A DNA stretch of 64,000 bases, from contig NC_052475.1 of the NCBI RefSeq assembly GCF_009730915.1, positions 24,365,016 to 24,429,015 of the forward strand. The letters are read 5' to 3'. The notes under the pieces are model-generated. The model worked only from the letters and a program-made list of their open reading frames with translations, was not told where the DNA came from and did not search any database. Below are positions 35,736 to 46,842 of this stretch, one piece after another. Made by a program: the position numbers and the translations under genes. Each line of letters opens with the position of its first letter. Position 1 is the first letter of the stretch. The stretch comes from Dioscorea cayenensis subsp. rotundata. Its lineage: Eukaryota; Streptophyta; Magnoliopsida; Dioscoreales; Dioscoreaceae.

Positions 35736-36857
35736 GGTGAAGGACTTGGATTTAATTTTCAGAAAAGTTAGTGGCCACGCGATAAAATAGAGGATGGTAA
35801 GTAAGTGCCAGCCAATTTGACTTTTTTTTTTTTTTACTTTATTTTTTTATATATATATATATTCTATGTGTATCTATATAAAATAAATTCTATTTAAAAA
35901 TTCATTTGAATATTTAACTTAAATTAAGTTATGTACAGTCTAATGATTTCCCAAAATATGCTTACTTTATAATTTTCTTCACATAATTATTTGGTATTTT
36001 CCATAAATTTGGTTATATATAGATAAATTTTTAATAAGATAATAAAAATAAATCGTTGAATATTCTAACTGCATGCTTTGGTGTCGGAGTATTAATGTTC
36101 ATCTGTCCTCACTTTTATAATATATAAGTAAGTTTAATTTTTATTTTATTAAAGATTAGTTTAATAATCAAATTTGAATCAAATGTAAATTACTTTAAAA
36201 TCGTCTTGATAAACATATGTTTAAACTAATTTGTTAAAAAAAAAAACATATCACAGTGGTGTGTCCTAAAATGGATGACAGATGACCATAGAAAAAACAA
36301 TCGGAATCTTTTTCAAATTTAGAATAATATTAAACATAAGTTCATCTAATATGAAAATACTAAAAAAAGTATATATATATACATTAAAAATTGTTGTGAC
36401 TGTGAGCAATGACTATGAGCATGCAAGCGTGAAATGATATATTAGATTTGAGGAGGAGGTGACCACACGTTTAATTGCATACTGTACGGCACGTGCGCCA
36501 ACGGTGCATGGAGTACTACTCTTGGCTTTGGGCTTAATAAATATCTTCTTCACAACCACCGCTACATTGCATTTGCACCACCGCCTAGTGGTAGTGGCTA
36601 CCATTCCCTCTTTCTCTCTTTCTTTTCATTTTTCCATACTGCAAACACACATACAAAGCGTGGATCTCTATGCAAATGAATGAAATGCGGAGTATCTTTT
36701 TAATTTCTTTCTTAAATTTTACTCAACCACTTGTCTTCATATTCGTACTATAATAAAACCTTCTTAACAAACTGCAGGAAAACTAATAATTTAAAAATAA
36801 AAATAATATCTGGAAGCACATGACATGATCGACATTAATGGACTTGGGAAGTTGGAA

Positions 36858-36891
<34 letters not shown>

Positions 36892-38714
36892 AAATATCAG
36901 TTTTTTATTTATTTATTTTAGATATATATACATATTGAAAATGATTATTATGTTATGGTTTTTTTTTTCTTTTTATTTTTCAAGAAATAATAAACATGAA
37001 TAGAAGGGTGATCCATTAGCACCACTGTCAACATTGCCATAACTTTTTTTTTTGGTTCTTTTTCATCCCCTTTGTCACGTTCTAATGTTTCTATTATTTA
37101 TTTTTGAAAAAATTATAATTTTTTTTTCAATTCGATGCCACCGTGATTTCTCCCCTTTATAAAAATAAAAAACTGTAAATGATATTTAACTTTTTTTCTT
37201 ATAAATATAAAATCAACCATGATGTGTGACATAAAAAAATATTATTTTTCAACATAATTTTATTTGATTTTAAAGATTTTTTAAATGAAATTTTGAGAAA
37301 AATTAATAAATTTTTAAAAAATATATTTATGTCACATAATAAACAAAGTGATGATTTTGTAAATATAACTTAACACTGTTAAAACCTCTATATTTATTTT
37401 ACAAAAGTAAAAAACTACAAAGATTTTTTTATATTTTACAATTTATTTTTTATAACAAATAAACAATGAGATTTTTAATCAAAATCAATTAATGAGATTA
37501 AAAAAAAGACTTATATGTTGTTTTATAGTGCAATTTGATGCAATGACTTTGGTGCTTTCATGAGATAGGTTGATTTTAACTGAAGGTTGTAACCGCTGAG
37601 TGAAAAAGCCAAAGACATATACACACACATGTAATACAATTCATTTTCAATTTGTGTTTATTTTGTGAACATGTGCAACATATTTGAGAGAATAACATTA
37701 AAGGACCATGAAAGACAATTTTCAATGAGTATATCACACTAAAATGATATATGTGGGATTTGATTTACAATTGATCCCATTAAAGTATTTTTATAAAATA
37801 TAGTTTATTGAAAATTTATTTTTACACTCTAGAAGTCTACTACTATTTGATTGAGGGATAAATATTATTGCTTTAACCAAACACGTTGGGATAAAGTTTA
37901 ATTTTTTTTTTTATAAAAATATTTTAATTGTTTTAGATAAATATATTTATAATGAATTTAAAAATATTAAATATTAAAAAGTATTTATTAAATTAACAAA
38001 TTAAATTAAAATTTAAGTTTTTATTAGTATTAATAGATTTAAATCAGGCCAGCTTAAAGAAAAAAAAAATCCTCTCCTAATTCGGCTGAAAATAATAATA
38101 ACTTCCCCCACTTATTTATCACCCAACTATTATTAATACAAAAATCCCATATAATCCATAGTTGAGAATAAGTGTGCTTTTAGCACTTAGAATTTCTTAT
38201 GTTATAACCTTTTTTTTTTATTTACTCACATAATGAATTATAATTATATTTTTGCAGAGATGACATGATTGATTTAACCATTAATTCCAATAATCATTTG
38301 AATGCTTTTGTATGTTTGTTCCTTTTGTTTCCTCTTTCAATGTGATTTTGCGAATATCACACTCAACATAAAACATACATCAAATATACTTATAAATATA
38401 CAAGACAAAATGATTACCATTTAAAAAAAAAAAAAACAAAAAGACCTTTAAGAAAACATACATGCACTTGTAGGCATGCAGCCAGAAGGAATAAAGCAAG
38501 CATTATTTGTCTTAAATACAATTATTTGTCAAGCATGATAAATTCAAAAATAAATGTAAATTTAAACTTTTCGTTTTTTGTGAAGCATAGATAAACTACT
38601 AATAATATTGACATCCTTAACATTTGAATAGAATTGGACTGAAATACCAAATATTGTATTACATTGGTGGCAGTGGTACGCTACAAATTATTTGATTATA
38701 TATATACTCTTAGA
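35736..38714. other. AT-rich intergenic region
   Basis: No gene seen over 3 kb. It contains a CT repeat near 36860-36889, TA runs near 35850-35862 and 36370-36380, and many A or T homopolymers. Confidence 0.45.
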
Positions 38715-40155
38715 TCTGACATCGTGGATTGTCATTATTTGACAAGCCAAATTATGACATGGTAAGAGGAAAGTGGCGTGGCAATGATGACTCAGCAAAG
38801 GAAGTAATGACTAGGATAATGATGTGGCGAAATGTTGATGTCATGATATGTGAAGCTACAAGGGTTAGAAGATCATGATGAAGATGATGTTTAGAAAATA
38901 TTCTTCGCAATAAAGTTATGTGATGATCAACTATTTTTGAAAAGTGCATCAAGTTAAAAAGATTTGTTCAAGACGGGTAAGTTTTATTTACGGTATGGTT
39001 TGATCTATCCTTGGTAAGATTCGGGATGATAAACTATATCTTTGATAGAATTCCTTTTAGGAAATATCTATCTTAAAGAGGGAGAGGAATATTCTATCAT
39101 TGGCAATAATTCAAGATCATGAAGATTGTATGGAACTTAGTTTGGTGTGAAGCTATTAGAAGACACAAATCTTAGTTTGGTCTAGAGCTATTTAAAGACA
39201 CAAATTAAGTTAGGCAAGAATAAGCCAATGAGATTATTAAGACCATATTTAGCAACACAATTTGAATGATGATTTAAGAGCTAATTATGGAACGGGGTTA
39301 TTCAAGGAGTCTAATCAGATATGGAGATTGATTGAAAATTACATGAGATATGATTAGAGATTTGAAGATCCAAGCATGTATGATTGAAGATCATGCTCAT
39401 TTGAGAAGACCAAACTTGGACCAAGTTTGGAAAGAAGATCGGGAGATCTTCGGTGATCATCTTTGGTGAGATGGCTGCGTGTGCCTTAGGACCAAGTTTG
39501 GAAAGAAGATCGGGAGATCTTCGGTGACCATCTTTGGTGAGATGGTTGCGTGTGCCTTAGTTGGCACGTCCCTCTGGAGAAGGTGACCTACTGAAGTGGC
39601 GTGAGGAAAGAAGCAACTACAGGTAGGAGGAGCTTGTGTCAAGTTAATTGCTACGAGACGGACTAAAGGAACCGGGAAGGTTGAAGGTCGCAGATTCGGG
39701 TGCAACTAACTACAACTTAGTCATGTTTAGTACAGTGGGCCATATTACAACTGAGTGTTGCAACATCTAACTTTGGAAGGTGTCCAAGTTAGAAAGCTGC
39801 GGAGAATTCTAAAAGAAAAAGGTTTATTTGGACTCCAGTGCGCCTATATAAGATATCCTGTTTGAAGATTTACGATTAGCCATGGAGTGAGAGACCTTTT
39901 GGTGAGGGTTGAGGAGAGTGGCAACGGTTAATCTTAAGAGGGTATTCTTTGTCTTGAGAGAGTAATGGAGTGTTGTAATCTTTATTCGATAATCTCTTTT
40001 AGTGGATTGTTTCTCCGGGCCTGACCCCAGATGTAGGGAAGGTTGTGCCGAACTAGGTTACTAACTTGCGTGTCTCCTTTCTCTTATTTGATTATGTGTG
40101 TGTCCAATCTTCAAGTGAATTTTTGAGTGAATTATCCTACCACGCTACACACCAG
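38715..40155 (+). mobile_element. Copia-like LTR (probable solo LTR), edges approximate
   Basis: The segment has the layout of a long plant LTR: a U3-like region, a TATA box (CCTATATAAGATAT near 39843), GAGAGAGT-type leader sequence, TGTTGTAATCTTTATTCGA polyadenylation region near 39973, and a U5-like part (CCCCAGATGTAGGGAAGGTT, TGCCGAACTAGG, TTGCGTGTCTCC). That U5 phrase is common in plant Copia LTRs (recognised from memory). No primer-binding site or gag/pol follows, so it is probably a solo LTR. I could not identify the exact TG...CA ends or a target duplication. Confidence 0.55.
39418..39560. repeat. 71-bp tandem duplication inside the LTR
   Basis: GGACCAAGTTTGGAAAGAAG begins at 39418 and again at 39489; the two 71-bp units differ at only about two positions (for example GATCATC/GACCATC and GGCTGCG/GGTTGCG). 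Confidence 0.9.
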
Positions 40156-40159
40156 AACC

Positions 40160-42863
40160 ATCATATATACACATTAAATGGTTAATTATATATTTTGAAT
40201 GCATTATGAATTATTTTAAATTTTTAATAATAATAATAATAATAATAATAATAGATTTAGATTGGATCCGGATCCGAGTAGAAGATGCATGATTGAGAGT
40301 TGGGCATATGAGAAGCACATGGTGTTGCTCCCTTGGTAGGGCTAAGGTCCAAGGATAAAGAGCCATGCATGCAATAAACAAGGGAGCATACCAAACAGGT
40401 TCATTAGTCCCTTTCATTACAATTGGGTGCATGTCTATTTAAATTTGTTTTCTTGGGAGCCACCAAACTTAAGAATTTGGACATTTTGTGCCTAATTCCT
40501 TGTGATTTGCTGGATTCCACTCATTAATTCGTAATCGTGGCCTCTTCATCACAGACTTTTTTTTTTAAATTACAAAATTAAGTAACGATTTAATTAAGTG
40601 TGCTATTAATTAGTTAAAAATTAAGAATAAAGAATTAATTAGTGGGTCATGTGACCTAATAAAAAATTAAAATGATTTAATTAGAAGCAATATTATGCGC
40701 GTCTAGCTACTTGTTCTGCTTTTGTCGGGTCCATGTACGCAATGGGATCAGATCAAATTTATAATTATGTCATTCCATTTATTTGGAGATTAATCAAATG
40801 TGATCTACTGTTTTAGTGCTGTTCTTTTTCATTAAATTTAAGATTGAAGGGAAAACACTACCAAAGCTCCTTGAGAATCTTTATTTATTTATTTATTTAT
40901 TTATGATTTAATTATTTTTTTATTAATCAACTTTTAGATTGAAAATTTTTATGCTACTATGAGATAATAGTTATGATTTATCTATTTTTATTATATAAAA
41001 AAATTAAAAATAATAAACAAATAAGAAAGTAAAAAAAATAGACAATTAATTAATTAATTTTAATTTTAATTTTTTTTTATGTTTTTTACATTTGAACATC
41101 ATGGAATGTGTTTTTTATTGTTAAAAATAAAAAAAGCTATATATATAAAATATTGTAAATGGTGAGCGTGATTTGTACCTCTTGACAAAAAAAGTTTGTT
41201 ACTTGTCTCCCCAGCCTAATTTTCACAAATACTTCACAATTTTGTATTTTAATTTTATTTTATTTGCATTTTGCAGATTTTTTGGTTTTTATTTTTGTAA
41301 GGGAAATATTTTTTATAATATCTTATAATATATACACATAGCCCTAGGCCTAAGTTTGAACTCCGAAGTTCCAAGCATGCGTTCAATGTATAGTCTAATG
41401 CTATCTATTTTACAAATATATATATATAAAAAACATAATCTGGACGTCCAGAAAAGGCCCTAGACCAAAAAAGGCCTCAGATTATTTAAAGTAAGAGGGA
41501 ATTGAGAGGAGAGATATAATCAACTTGGTATATGAACAATATAATGAACAATGACTGACCATGGTACTTATTTTAAATGGGTTGATGTGGTGTTTTATGT
41601 CTTGAGTTAAAGTTTTGGTGTTCTCAACTTTAAATCTAGTAGAAATAGATTTGGATATATGAAAATGATTCATTACTGTGCTACATATGGTATTATGTTC
41701 GTGTAACATTACAGAACTGTTAGATTGAGCCTTATATATATGTTTTTATATATTTGCAAACCTCTGATTTTTACCTAATGGACAATATCTAGTCATAATG
41801 AATAGTAATATACAATACATGAGTAAGAGGTTTTAACTAGAGCTTGTCCACCAACTCTCAAACTGAGAAACCACTGCGCTATCCAATGTTTCACAACCTT
41901 TTATATATATATATATATATATGATAGATGCAAGTTCTCATTTCCATTTTTTTAATCTTTAGTATTATTTTTCTTTTGTTTTGACTAATCATTTATCGTT
42001 CTAATTAATCTTATAAATTCCTGAACTACTATTTAAGAAAATTTTGGATGTAATGGAAAAAAATGTTTTCTAGAAAAACCAGTGGTTTTAAATTATCTTA
42101 TTATACCCAAAAAAAAAAAAAAACAATTAAAAATTCATAAGACCCATACATTGTAATTGTCTTGGGCTGTCCTAATACTTAGATGGTGGGCAAGCCCAAA
42201 ACATGACCACTAATCCTTCAACTTTCAGTATGTATAACAACTTAGTTAGTTGATTGCAAGTAAACTTCTCCAATTAATCATACTTAAATGGTTTAAACTC
42301 TTGCATATATAAACTAAATGTTGAGATACCGGATATATATCCATTCCCCTTTATATATATATATATATATATTTTTTTTTTTTCCTAAGTAATTCCTTTC
42401 ACATGGTTCAAGTGTTAGTGTTAGATGATAGATAAATAATTAGATAAGACAACCAATAGAAATCAAAATGCGGTTCTATATATGTCCTCTTTTTAACATT
42501 CACCATGTGAAAAGAACTAAATCAATGAAATTACAACTCCAGCATATCCAACACCTTCATGTTCCATGAGCCATGCAATGACGTTTCAAAAAATTAAAAA
42601 CCAATGAATTAGGTTGAACTGGTAACTCCTTTTTAGTCACAACATGCAAAGCGGCATGATATATAACTATTCATATCATATAAAATACTACGTCTGCATG
42701 CGTGTTAAGCACCATCAACCCTAATTTTAGCACAAAGGAATTAGTGTCAGTTGAAAAGAAAACTCGATCGGTTAAAAAAAGTTTTTAATGAAAAGTTTGA
42801 CACGCATTTATCATGTAACAACTCCACATATTATTAAGATATTTGTTTCATAAACATATTAAT
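40160..42863. other. AT-rich intergenic region upstream of the MTP gene
   Basis: No gene seen. Microsatellites: AAT at about 40225-40252, TTTA at about 40881-40903, and TA at about 41902-41920 and 42350-42371. Confidence 0.45.
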
Positions 42864-42935
42864 ATGGAACTTGTCAAGAAGAAGGAGGAGCAGGAGAAGG
42901 GTTGAAACTTGGAAGTGAAGGTGAAACTAGGGTTA

Positions 42936-44765
42936 ATGGATCTTCAGAGTGAGTCTATGGACTATAGAACGGAGCTTTTGTCTCCGATGAGGCTGGCCGG
43001 AGTCTCCGTCGAGCCAGTTTCTTCAACAGAGCAATCTTCATGGAGGCTCAACTTCAGTGACTTTTGCATTCCTGAGAGACCTAAAGATCCTTCTTTGGCT
43101 TCAAGAGTTTTCCTCTGTTCTTATGGTATATGTATATATATATATATATCTACATGTATATACATACGTATTTATTTATATATACAACTGTTTAGTGTTT
43201 ATTATATACATGTCTCTTGATCTCTCAGGAAAACAAAGGAAAATAGCAAGGTATTATAGGAAGCAAGAGGAGCTTCTCAAAGAATTCAGTGAATTGGAGA
43301 GCTTTTCAGAGTTGGGTTGTCTATCAGGAGCTCCATCAGAGGTTTAATTATTTCTCTCATATATTTGAGATTTAATTATTTAATTTCGTAAATCACATTT
43401 TTTTTTTTAATTTAATAATGATGTTTAGGAAGAGCTGAAAGCAGTTGCCAGGAGTGAAAGAATGGCAATCAACATCTCAAACATTGCAAACTTGGTTCTC
43501 TTTGTGGCTAAAGTCTATGCATCAGTTGTAAGCCAATCCATGGCAGTGATAGCCTCCACATTGGACTCATTCTTGGATCTTCTTTCTGGTCTTATTCTCT
43601 TGATCACATCATACGCAATGAGAAAACCAAATCAGTATAGCTACCCAATTGGAAAGAAACGCATGCAACCAGTGGTAAAATATTATATATTTACGCATGA
43701 TATATATGTAACTAAACCATCATATATATATATATAAATAATTACGTATATTGTTATTAATTAAGTGCTCCTTTCCTTTCAGGGCATTATAGTATTTGCC
43801 TCAGTGATGGCTACTCTTGGATTTCAAGTAATATTTGAATCTGGTCGGCAGATCATGGAGCAGGTATATATGTTATATAAAACTATATATATTTATCATT
43901 AATTATATGTATGCATATTGTTTATAAATGATGTCACCATTTAAGTATATTATCTTTGCCGATTTCCATTAAACAACATAAATAAAATTAAACATATTTT
44001 CTTGTGATCTTAATTTGTACAAGATTCAACTTGATCATGATTGATATTGAACACAGTCACACCCGAATTCGGACCCAGAGAAAGAGATATGGATGATAGG
44101 AATTATGGCATCAGTTACAGTGGTGAAGTTCATCCTTATGGTGTATTGCAGAATGTACAAAAATGAGATTGTAAAAGCATACGCACAAGACCATTTCTTC
44201 GATGTTGTGACGAACTCGATCGGTCTAATCACCGCAGTCCTCGGCATCAAATTTATTTGGTGGATTGATCCTCTCGGAGCCATTCTGGTATATATGCATA
44301 TATATATATATATATAAAGACAGAAATTTACAATTAATTGAATACAATGACTGTTTTATTAAATCTAATTAATATATTCCATTGTGCATTGTATAATAAC
44401 ACTAATAATAATTAACACAGATTGCGATATACACAATAAGCACATGGGCACGGACAGTGCTGGAGAATGTATGGTCATTGATAGGGCAAACAGCACCACC
44501 AGAGTACCTAACGAAGCTGATATATGTGATATGGAACCACCATGAAGAAATCAAGCAGATAGACACAGTGAGGGCCTACACATTTGGGTCTCATTACTTC
44601 GTGGAAGTGGACATTGTCCTTCCTGGGGACATGCCCTTAAGCCAAGCTCATGACATTGGTGAGACTCTTCAAGTCAAGCTAGAGAACCTCCCTGAAGTTG
44701 AACGTGCCTTTGTTCACATTGATTTTGAGTGCACTCACAGGCCAGAACACAAAGCCATGCTCTAA
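42936..44765 (+). CDS. Mn-type cation diffusion facilitator (MTP9/11-like), 401 aa
   Basis: This is likely a membrane transporter moving Mn2+ out of the cytosol by proton exchange. Six exons keep frame throughout: 42936-43125, 43229-43341, 43429-43674, 43783-43863, 44057-44287 and 44421-44765. The Mn-CDF signature is present twice: DSFLD at 147-151 and DHFFD at 255-259, each in a transmembrane helix. The N-terminal block [13 protein letters not shown] and the sequence [11 protein letters not shown] are typical of group 9 (MTP8-11) proteins. About six hydrophobic helices precede a cytosolic C-terminal domain with [12 protein letters not shown]. The ATG at 42936 follows family length; a TTG-initiated frame upstream is not used. 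Assignment to MTP9, 10 or 11 is not resolved. A 13-codon upstream ORF lies at 42864-42905. Confidence 0.93.
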
Positions 44766-45110
44766 GTTTCCTTTATGTTAACAATAACAACTGTTTTAGC
44801 TTTCCCATAATTTTCCTTTCTTTCTTCCTGTCTTTTTTCTTCTTGTTATGATGAATGGATGAAATGAACCATGAATTATTTACACAAATTGTCTCTCTTT
44901 GTATATAACTTCCCAATATTTGGCTAAGTTAATCAATATTTAAAAAATTAATAAGTCACCGTAATTAGCACATCAATCTATTTATTTATCCCTTTACTGA
45001 AAGGCAACGTTTAAACCGTCTTGTTATATATATATATATATATATGATTTTATATGGTTCACAAAATTGATAAATTTGAGGGATTATTTGGAAAATTAAG
45101 AAAAAAAATC
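44766..45110. other. 3' flank of the MTP gene
   Basis: No gene; contains the likely 3' UTR and a TA repeat near 45025-45045. Confidence 0.4.
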
Positions 45111-45125
45111 ATAATAGGGTACTTT
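45111..45125. repeat. Left target-site duplication of LINE C
   Basis: ATAATAGGGTACTTT, repeated exactly at 46710-46724. Confidence 0.9.
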
Positions 45126-46709
45126 AGGGGGTTACTTATCTGGGCATCCCGATTTCGGGTGAGCTTCCGGATCAGGTGGCGGCGGCGACCATCCAGTGTA
45201 AGGTGGGCCTCTTGCCGGTTACTTATCTGGGCATCCCAATTTTGGGGAGAAGACCGAGGCGTCAAGATTGGGAAGGGGTTATAATCAAGGTAAGAAGAAG
45301 ACTCGCGACTTGGAAAATGAAGCATATTTCTTTAGGGGGTCGGCTTACTCTGGTGAACTCGGTGCTATCGACCATTCCCACATTCTGGATGTCTTTGTTT
45401 CGACTACCTTGCTGGGTTATTAAGGACATCCACCGCATTAGAAGGGATTTTTTGTGGTCGGGGCCGGATATTGAGCGTCCGGGCTGTCGGCTAGTCTGCT
45501 GGAAAAATCTTTGTCGACCCAGGGACCAGGGTGGTTGGGGCATCTTGGATTTAACCACTTTCAACCAGGCTTTGCTTGGGAAATGGTGGTGGAAATATAT
45601 GATGGACCCCTCTTGGGGTGGTGCGATGGTTATCCAATTTAACTACGGGCTGGCACGTTCCAATTGTTGGCCGGATCAAATAGGTCGAATCTCCTTCTTT
45701 TGGAAGGGGGTTTTATCCTGCTTGCCGGCTCTCAGAAGTTGTATTTCGCACGAAGTTAGCAAGGGCAGAGAAACACTCTTTTGGAAGGATGGCTGGCTCA
45801 ATGGGATTGCACCTATGGATATGTGGCCCGACGAATTCCGCGCTAGCCGGCGCCCCAACGACACGATTCACGAGCTTATCCACTTATTAGAGGAATCCCC
45901 GTTTGTCGATAATGATTTCATTCGTCAGGTTAATGACCAAGTGAGGAGGCCTGATAATCTGATGGGGGACAAAAAGAAATGGAGACTCACTGGGAATGGT
46001 TGCTTCTCGGTGAAGTCATTTTATAATCGACTGGTCGATGGTGGACTCAGGTGCCCGGTGTCGCGCTTTTTTTGGCGTGGTGGATGCCCTAAGAAAATCA
46101 ACCTCTTTAATTGGCTTGCTTGGCAAAATAAAATTCTGACCCTGGAGAATTTGGCGAAAAGAAGATGCAACAGGTTACCTACGGCGACATGTGTACTATG
46201 TCATGCGGAAACTGAGTCCAGTAACCACCTCTTCTTGCACTGCTCCTATGCCAAATTTGTGTGGGATCACTTTGTCAGGTTACTGCAGTTTCCTTCAGCT
46301 CCGAACTCTCTTGAGGATCTTTGGGGTCATTGGAGATTTAGTTTGCCTAACGAGAAGAAGGCTTTTGGGGACCTTGTGGGAAAAACAATAATTTGGAATA
46401 TCTGGCTTGCTAGGAACGATCTTATTTTCAATGCCAATGCTTTGACTGCACATTGTCTCATTTTGAAAATTGACCATATGCTTGTATCTTGGTCCTCGAA
46501 TGACGGCTTTTGGGGGGACTAGGACTGTGGAGGAGGCTCATGTTCCGGAAGCTGGCTAGTCACAGATGTTTGTTTGTCGGGGGGCCTTGGTCCTTGCACT
46601 GAGTTTGTGGTTGTTTTTTACTTTTGTTGTAACTTACCACATCTAGTGGTTAATTTTTGTACTGTTTGTTTCTTTTAATTGAAGTGGTTTATCCACTTTT
46701 TCAAAAAAA
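45126..46709 (+). mobile_element. LINE C: 5'-truncated L1-type LINE
   Basis: A third LINE subfamily, flanked by a perfect 15-bp duplication. It covers the end of RT (LLPVTYLGIPILGRRPRRQDW), the thumb (LGGRLTLVNSVLSTIPTFW), the zf-RVT (CVLCHAETESSNHLFLHC) and the tail GTGGTTTATCCACTTTTTC plus A run. The reading frame is open for 448 codons, unlike the other copies, but has no natural ATG start and lacks the catalytic RT core. At its 5' edge, a ~30-base block (GGTTACTTATCTGGGCATCC) is present twice, at 45130 and 45219. It sits about 120 bp upstream of the next gene's ATG. Confidence 0.93.
45176..46522 (+). pseudogene. LINE C ORF2 3' part, frame intact
   Basis: An uninterrupted frame of 448 codons, entered at a GTG, encodes the thumb and zf-RVT parts of LINE ORF2. 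The preserved frame suggests this insertion is younger than LINE A, B1 and D. Without endonuclease and RT catalytic residues it cannot move by itself. Confidence 0.85.
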
Positions 46710-46724
46710 ATAATAGGGTACTTT
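46710..46724. repeat. Right target-site duplication of LINE C
   Basis: ATAATAGGGTACTTT, identical to 45111-45125; 118 bp before the ATG of the DUF1218 gene. Confidence 0.9.
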
Positions 46725-46842
46725 GGTGATTATAGTTCTGTTTAAGGACACAGGGTATGAGCTCGGTTTTCAAAAGTTGCGGCCTTTTTCGAGCTTATTG
46801 TCATGGTCGAAGGTTTGCGATGGACGAGAAGGGAGGAGATCG

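Noticed and set aside
42909-42935. Upstream TTG start for the Mn transporter
   Set aside because: Not an ATG; the in-frame ATG at 42936 gives the usual family length.
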